NCBI GenBank assembly: GCA_024123915.1
Contig: CP099650.1
Coordinates: 3,720,001 to 3,784,000, forward strand
Direction: 5' to 3'
Origin: Oxalobacteraceae bacterium OTU3CAMAD1
GTDB taxonomy: Bacteria; Pseudomonadota; Gammaproteobacteria; Burkholderiales; Burkholderiaceae_D
Length of the DNA stretch: 64,000 nt
Part shown: positions 59,172 through 64,000 of the stretch, in pieces
Position numbering within the stretch: position 1 is the first letter of the stretch
Layout of the letters: every line of letters begins with the position of its first letter
Notes under the pieces: model-generated
Told to the model about the DNA's origin: nothing
The model's database searches: none
The model's input: the letters and a program-made list of their open reading frames with translations, nothing else
Position numbers and translations under genes: made by a program

Positions 59172-62023
59172 GTTTTTCCCTGGTGGACCAGGTTGTCGGC
59201 GCGCTGGCGGAGTTCAGCAGCGCCACCCGGCTGTACGCGCTCAGCTTCGGCGACGATGGCCCGGCCTTGATGGTCGAGGCGTTCGCCGCTGACGAAGGCT
59301 TGCAGGCGATCGGCGCGCGCGACATCATCGCGCTGTCGACCGACGCCCACATCGAACTGGCGCCCTTGCTGGGCAAGCCGGCCACCCTGGAAACCAGCCT
59401 GGCCGACGGCACCCGCGCCCGCTTTAGCGGCTTGGTCAGTGAAGCGGCGATGCTGGGCAGCTTCGGCGGCCTGGCGCGCTACCGCCTGCGCTTGACGCCA
59501 TGGTTGTGGCGCCTGAGCCAAGTACGCAACAGCCGCGTATGGCAAGACAAAACCGTCATCGAGATCGTCGAGGCGGTGTTCCAGGAGCACGCGCCGCTGG
59601 CGGTGTGGCGCTGGAGCGACGAGACGGCGCCGTTCATGGCCGCCGCCGGCGCGCGCAGCTATTGCTGCCAGTACCGCGAATCCGATTTCGACTTCATCAC
59701 CCGGTTGTTGACCGAAGAGGGCCTGGCCTGGCGCTTCGAGGAAACCGGCGAAGGCCACGGCATGGTGCTGTTCGCCAACAGCGTCGAAACCAGCGCCACG
59801 CCCGAGGACGCCAGCAGCGCGGCCGGTGGCGGCATCCGCTTCCACGGCGCGCGCGTGGGCGAATCGGCCGACACCATCCAGGCGCTGCGCGCCCACCGCA
59901 GCCTGCGCGCCGCGCTCAGCACCGTTTTGAGCTACGACTACAAGGCCAAGAGCGCCGTCAGCGCCAGCGTGCCGACCAACCAACCGGTCGGCGGCGCCAA
60001 CGCCCCTATCCTGGAAAGCTACGACACGCCCGGCCAGTATTTCTTCGCCGATGGCGAGCAGGCCCAGCGCTACGCCTTGCTGCAAATGGAGGCCAACGAA
60101 GCGCGCCGCCACCTGTGGGACGCGCGCTCGACGGTGCGCACCTTGCGCCCCGGCACCCGTTTCACGTTGACGCAAGGACCGCTGGCCGGCGGCGAGGCCG
60201 AGGCGGCCTACGTGGTGCTGCGCGTGGTCAGCGTGGGCGTCAACAACCTGCCGACGCCGGCCAAGCAGGGGCTGGAGGAACTGTTCGGGCCGATCCCGGA
60301 ATTGCTCGAGGAATCGCTGCGCGAACAGCCGGAGAACTTCGCCGCCGTCATCGCGCAGGCCAGCGACAGCGGCTACGCCAACCACTTCGAGGCGATCGCC
60401 GCCGACACGCCATGGCGTCCGGTGGTGGGCGAGAACGGCTTGCGCCACCACCCGAAACCGACCGCGCACGGCAGCCAGAGCGCCATCGTCGTCGGGGTCG
60501 ACGGCGGCAGCAGTGCCAACGGCGCCGACGAGATCTACTGCGACAAGCTGGGCCGGGTGCGCATCCGTTACCACTGGCAGCAGGACGCCAGCGCCACCTG
60601 CTGGGTGCGCGTGGCGCAGCGCTCGGCCGGCGGCGGCATGGGCAGCCAGTTCCTGCCGCGCATCGGCCAGGAGGTGCTGGTGCAGTTCCTTGAAAACGAC
60701 ATCGACCGACCGATCATCGTCGGCGCGCTGTACAACGGCCAGGGCGAGGGCGGCCAAGCGCCCACGCCGGGCGGAAAGAGCGACCGCGACAGCGACACCG
60801 CCGTGTTCCAGTCGGCGCACGACCATGGCGTCTCGGGGCAGGGTAACGTCGCCGGCGGCAACAGCCCGCTGTGGCACGGTGCCGCCGCCGACACCGCCGG
60901 CCACCGCAACAGCGCCGCGCAATGGGGCATCCGCAGCAAGGAATTCGGCGGCTCCGGCTACAACCAGCTACTGTTCGACGACACCGACAACCAGGGCCGC
61001 ATCCAGCTCAAGAGCAGCCACGCGGCCAGCGAACTGAATCTCGGCCACCTGATCCACTCGGCCGACAACTATCGCGGCAGCCTGCGCGGCACGGGCGCTG
61101 AACTGCGCACCGACGGCTACGGCGCCGTGCGCGCCGGCGCCGGCTTGCTGGTGTCGAGCTATAAGATCACCCACGCGGCCGACGCGCGCGAACCGGCGGG
61201 CGACAATGTGGCCGGCATGGCGCTGCTCAAGCAGGCCGTCAAGCTGGGAGAGACCTTCAGCGGCGCGGCCAAGACCCACGAAACGGTGGCGTACGCCAGC
61301 CACCTGGGCGCGGCCAAAGCCGACACCAGCAAGCTCGACGACAAGGCCGCGCCGTTGAAGGCGATGCTCACCGCCGCCTCGGGCATGCTGAGCCAGGACA
61401 GCATCGAAGCAGCACAAGCCGACGCGCCGGACAAGCCGATCGCGCCGGCCGACGACAAGCTGCCTCACACCAGCGGCGCCGTCATCGCCATCGCCGCCAA
61501 GGCCGGGCTGGGCGTGCTGGCCGGGCAGAATTTGCAAATGGCCAACGGTGAAACGATCACCTTGATGAGCGGGCAGGACACGCAGTTCGCCACCGGCGGG
61601 CAGATGCGCGTGCACAGCGGCCAGGCCATTGGCATGCTGGGCGGGGCGGTGAAGGCCGGCGAGAACAACATGGGCCTGCAGCTGATCGCGGCCAAGGACG
61701 TGATCGATCTGCAGGCGCAGGGCGACGTGCTCAACGTGCAGGCGCGCGACGACGTCAACATCGTCAGCGCCAACGCGCACATCGACTGGGCTGCGGCCAA
61801 GAGCATCAGCCTGTCGACGGCGGGCGGGGCGAACATCACCATCACTGGCGGCAACATCACGATCCAGTGCCCGGGCAAGATCACGATTCATGCGGCGAAG
61901 AAGAGCTTCTCCGGCGGCCAGGAGGTCAACTATAAGTTGCCGATTCTGCCGCAGTCGGTGTGCGTGGAATGCCTGGCCAAGCGGGCAGCCCAGCGTACCG
62001 CGTTCATTAACAAGGGGGCGTAG
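59168..62023 (+). CDS. vgrG: VgrG spike protein 2
   Basis: 951 residues from ATG 59168 (MSFSLVDQVVGALAEFSSAT). gp27-like domain first (SGLVSEAAMLGSFGGLARYR, YRESDFDFITRLLTEEGLAW), then a gp5 OB-fold block (DRPIIVGALYNG) and a DUF2345 stalk ending GGNITIQCPGKITI. The C-terminal tail VCVECLAKRAAQRTAFINK is nearly repeated in the micro-ORF just downstream. No fused toxin. Clearly a different lineage from VgrG1. Confidence 0.93.
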   Translation: MSFSLVDQVVGALAEFSSATRLYALSFGDDGPALMVEAFAADEGLQAIGARDIIALSTDAHIELAPLLGKPATLETSLADGTRARFSGLVSEAAMLGSFGGLARYRLRLTPWLWRLSQVRNSRVWQDKTVIEIVEAVFQEHAPLAVWRWSDETAPFMAAAGARSYCCQYRESDFDFITRLLTEEGLAWRFEETGEGHGMVLFANSVETSATPEDASSAAGGGIRFHGARVGESADTIQALRAHRSLRAALSTVLSYDYKAKSAVSASVPTNQPVGGANAPILESYDTPGQYFFADGEQAQRYALLQMEANEARRHLWDARSTVRTLRPGTRFTLTQGPLAGGEAEAAYVVLRVVSVGVNNLPTPAKQGLEELFGPIPELLEESLREQPENFAAVIAQASDSGYANHFEAIAADTPWRPVVGENGLRHHPKPTAHGSQSAIVVGVDGGSSANGADEIYCDKLGRVRIRYHWQQDASATCWVRVAQRSAGGGMGSQFLPRIGQEVLVQFLENDIDRPIIVGALYNGQGEGGQAPTPGGKSDRDSDTAVFQSAHDHGVSGQGNVAGGNSPLWHGAAADTAGHRNSAAQWGIRSKEFGGSGYNQLLFDDTDNQGRIQLKSSHAASELNLGHLIHSADNYRGSLRGTGAELRTDGYGAVRAGAGLLVSSYKITHAADAREPAGDNVAGMALLKQAVKLGETFSGAAKTHETVAYASHLGAAKADTSKLDDKAAPLKAMLTAASGMLSQDSIEAAQADAPDKPIAPADDKLPHTSGAVIAIAAKAGLGVLAGQNLQMANGETITLMSGQDTQFATGGQMRVHSGQAIGMLGGAVKAGENNMGLQLIAAKDVIDLQAQGDVLNVQARDDVNIVSANAHIDWAAAKSISLSTAGGANITITGGNITIQCPGKITIHAAKKSFSGGQEVNYKLPILPQSVCVECLAKRAAQRTAFINKGA

Positions 62024-62025
62024 GC

Positions 62026-62238
62026 GTGATCCAGGCATCTAAAAGGCTTACCCGGCGCGTGCTATTGGGCGCCGCCGGTTGTCTGTTATTGGTTTTCGGC
62101 TTCGGCAAGAAGGACGTGGCTGCGGGCGAGGGTGACAGCATTGCGAAGCCGACGCCGGCGCCGCCACAAGAGCTGTGCATCGAATGTCTGGCCAAGCGCG
62201 CAAAGCAGCGCACGGCCTTTATAAATAAGTGGGTGTAA
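62026..62238 (+). CDS. Micro-ORF with N-terminal TM and copy of the VgrG tail
   Basis: 70 residues, GTG start 2 nt after the vgrG stop. Basic N-terminus, hydrophobic segment (about 12-25), short linker, and a C-terminal LCIECLAKRAKQRTAFINK that matches the last residues of VgrG2 with two differences over 19. Either a duplicated vgrG end fused to a membrane leader, or a real small protein that competes for the adaptor. It precedes the DUF4123 gene by 2 nt. Confidence 0.55.
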   Translation: MIQASKRLTRRVLLGAAGCLLLVFGFGKKDVAAGEGDSIAKPTPAPPQELCIECLAKRAKQRTAFINKWV

Positions 62239-62240
62239 GT

Positions 62241-63128
62241 ATGGAAAAGTATCCGCATCTCGGTGCGCTGGCTACGGTGGCGTCAACTCATCCCCACTGG
62301 AACTGGTACGCCATCGCCGACAGCGCACAGAACAGTGCCTTGCCAGGTGCGCTGACGGCAACTGGCGGTGAGGTGAAATGTCTGCTGGGCGCCACGCAGG
62401 GCAGTCCGCTGGCGGAAAAATCGCCCCATCTGGTCGCTCTGCCCAGCCCTGCGCGCGGCGGTGTTGCCTGGGAGTGGATTGACCAAACGGCCAAGCGTCA
62501 GCCTTGTGTGACCGTGGTCGCCAGCCGGTTGCCGTTCGACGTGCTTTTTGAGCAGTTAAAACAGTTCGCAGAGATCCGCCTGCCCGACGGCACAGAAATG
62601 TTCTTCGCGTTCTGGGACCCGGCCATCCTCGGCACGCTGATCGGCCAAAAGGACGACCCCACCTTGCATGTACCAGGTCCCGTGCTCGATGAGGAACAGC
62701 GCAAGATGTTGTTCGGCGGCTTGTCTGGTTGGTGGTATTGGGACCGAGACGGCACGCAGCATTCCGTCGAAATCGACGGAGCGGCGCTCACGGTTCGCCT
62801 GACAAAACCATTGATGCTCGGGCAAGGACAAGTGGATGACTTGGTTGAGGCCAGCTTGCCCGATCACGTGCTGTTTTATGTCGACTTGAATCAGCCATTC
62901 TTATTGAACGACATTCCACCGAAAGAGCACTATTCCTATGTGGCGAGGGCTTTGACCGGGGCGCGGGACATTGGTCTGGAGACCATGCAAGATTTGGTGA
63001 ATTACGTTTGCGTGTCGCTGATCTATGGCGCTCGGCTGCGGGAAGATAAAGACCTGTTAGCGCTGTTGGCTCGGGTGAAAAGCGGCGAGATGCGGTTCGC
63101 CGCCGCGATGAGTCTGATGCCCGAATAG
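62241..63128 (+). CDS. DUF4123 effector adaptor 2
   Basis: 295 residues from ATG 62241. NWYAIADSAQNSALPGAL, CLLGATQGSPLAEKSPHLVA and FFAFWDPAILGTLI correspond to the DUF4123 motif order. Probably loads the DUF2235 phospholipase effector (63658 onward) onto VgrG2. Confidence 0.85.
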   Translation: MEKYPHLGALATVASTHPHWNWYAIADSAQNSALPGALTATGGEVKCLLGATQGSPLAEKSPHLVALPSPARGGVAWEWIDQTAKRQPCVTVVASRLPFDVLFEQLKQFAEIRLPDGTEMFFAFWDPAILGTLIGQKDDPTLHVPGPVLDEEQRKMLFGGLSGWWYWDRDGTQHSVEIDGAALTVRLTKPLMLGQGQVDDLVEASLPDHVLFYVDLNQPFLLNDIPPKEHYSYVARALTGARDIGLETMQDLVNYVCVSLIYGARLREDKDLLALLARVKSGEMRFAAAMSLMPE

Positions 63129-63179
63129 TCGGTGCGCATGGACCACTGATCTCGGGCCCATTGAATAATGGATTGGAAT

Positions 63180-63668
63180 ATGTTGAAAACAAAAGTGGCG
63201 GAAGTTACCGGAGCAAAGCGGCGCAACATCATGCTGGCCGCTTGCGGTTTTCTTTTACTTAACGCTTGCGAGGCTAAGGATATGCGTGTCGTACTGGATT
63301 TGGTGTTGTTCAACTACTTGGATCGGCCGATTTTCGCGGTGAATGTGGATGGCGTCGGCTACGAGGTGTCTGGCGCCTATCCCGAGACCGGCAAAAGCAC
63401 GACAACCGGCTTTGCGTTGACGCTGGGCCCCAAAGTCGTCACCTGGAAGCTTGATGGACCGAAAGGAACGCCCCGTAACGGCGAAACGGTTCAGAACAAA
63501 AACGCTTTGGCGCTGACCCAGAGCGAAATCGTACCCGGTGCGAAGTTTATCTCCGTTCACATTTATCCTGACGACACAGTTGAGCTCGTAACCTCGGCCC
63601 ACTTCCCCCGCGCAACCGCGCGCGGTGAAAAGGCAGCCGCAAAAATGGACGATCGGCATGGCAAATGA
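63180..63668 (+). CDS. DUF3304-like lipoprotein, probable immunity
   Basis: 162 residues from ATG 63180; ATG 63168 is an alternative. Lipobox LLLNAC gives a lipidated Cys (about residue 30). The mature part has VLFNYLDRPIFAVNVDG, close to the NYT-x-I-x-F-V pattern of DUF3304 lipoproteins that sit beside T6SS lipase effectors. A periplasm-facing lipoprotein fits immunity to a membrane-attacking enzyme. Overlaps the effector start by 11 nt. Confidence 0.7.
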   Translation: MLKTKVAEVTGAKRRNIMLAACGFLLLNACEAKDMRVVLDLVLFNYLDRPIFAVNVDGVGYEVSGAYPETGKSTTTGFALTLGPKVVTWKLDGPKGTPRNGETVQNKNALALTQSEIVPGAKFISVHIYPDDTVELVTSAHFPRATARGEKAAAKMDDRHGK

Positions 63669-64000
63669 AGCGATACCTGCGGCAGCGGCTGCTTCCCGCG
63701 ATGTTCCCGATGAACCGGCAGGTCCATTCCAGGACTGCCGCGATGTTGTGCATATCAGTCTGTTCTTTGATGGCACCGGCAACAATCGCGAGGCCGATAA
63801 CGCGGACAAGAAATGGAGCAATGTCGGACGTCTGTTGATGGCGATGCGCCAGCAAGACAACGTATATCCAGTCTACATCTCTGGCGTGGGTACGAAATTC
63901 AATGGCACGGCTGGCAATTGGTTAGATTCCGCCGGGGTGTGGATTGAAGATCACATCGAAGGCTTGGGCTTTGGTGGTGGTGGCGAGCGCAGGCTTCGGC
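63658..64000 (+). CDS. DUF2235 / Tle1-like phospholipase effector (partial)
   Basis: First 114 codons only; continues past the window. Starts MANEAIPAAAAASRDVPDEP and then ISLFFDGTGNNREAD and SNVGRLLMAMRQQ, the N-terminal signature of DUF2235 (Tle1-type T6SS lipases). The catalytic GxSxG is expected in the missing part. Preceded by the lipoprotein immunity candidate and DUF4123 adaptor, the usual Tle1 neighbourhood. Confidence 0.85.
   Translation, partial: MANEAIPAAAAASRDVPDEPAGPFQDCRDVVHISLFFDGTGNNREADNADKKWSNVGRLLMAMRQQDNVYPVYISGVGTKFNGTAGNWLDSAGVWIEDHIEGLGFGGGGERRLR

Noticed and set aside
1..64000. CRISPR arrays, tRNA/rRNA genes, insertion sequences, prophage genes
   Set aside because: No regularly spaced repeats, no cloverleaf or rRNA segments noticed, and no transposase or integrase coding sequence found on reading both strands.

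Overview
The window reads as chromosomal DNA of a high-GC betaproteobacterium. The protein flavours (ATG/TTG starts, NodT-type outer membrane lipoprotein, beta-propeller hybrid kinase, LpxR-like deacylase, the layout of the type VI cluster) suggest Oxalobacteraceae such as Massilia, Duganella or Janthinobacterium. That placement is inference; no rRNA or other marker gene is present.

Layout. 1-2697: 3' end of a sensor histidine kinase, then a TadG-like/TadE-like pair. 2645-9204: an RND efflux system (permease, adaptor and TetR repressor on minus; outer membrane factor divergent on plus) with repressor-type inverted repeats at both promoters. 9327-22222: a large beta-propeller hybrid kinase, a GH9 glucanase behind a LacI-type palindrome, a lipoprotein alpha/beta hydrolase, an AraC-type remnant, an LpxR-like outer membrane protein, a second hybrid kinase and an MHS-type MFS transporter.

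22499-31858 is the most unusual part: an AT-richer, single-strand array of about seventeen small immunity-type genes and gene fragments. It holds six intact Tdi1-like (GAD-like plus DUF1851) paralogs and the N-terminal stub of a seventh. Mixed with them are a SUFU-family gene, Imm70-like and Imm30-like genes, several unassigned genes, and at least two genes broken by frameshift or internal deletion. The array hangs off the 3' end of a type VI operon: tssK - tssL - vgrG - DUF4123 adaptor - effector - immunity array, all on the minus strand. Only one effector is present, so nearly all the immunity genes are orphans here. I read the locus as a toxin-exchange site with a downstream record of earlier immunity genes.

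32736-62023 holds a nearly complete type VI secretion system: tssK/tssL (minus); TPR lipoprotein, tssB, tssC, hcp, tssE, tssF, tssG, clpV (plus); tssA, OmpA-family protein, tagF, tssM, a ketosynthase-like membrane protein, PAAR and an M15 peptidase resembling TagX (minus). No TssJ is visible. 58338-64000 (plus) is a second effector module: a single-pass membrane protein, a second vgrG, a micro-ORF carrying a copy of the VgrG C-terminal tail, a second DUF4123 adaptor, a DUF3304-like lipoprotein (probable immunity) and the start of a DUF2235/Tle1-like phospholipase that runs off the window.

Together these give one contractile apparatus with two VgrG-linked delivery modules at its two ends. The first carries a putative nuclease-like toxin of unassigned family with poly-immunity, the second a lipase with a lipoprotein immunity.
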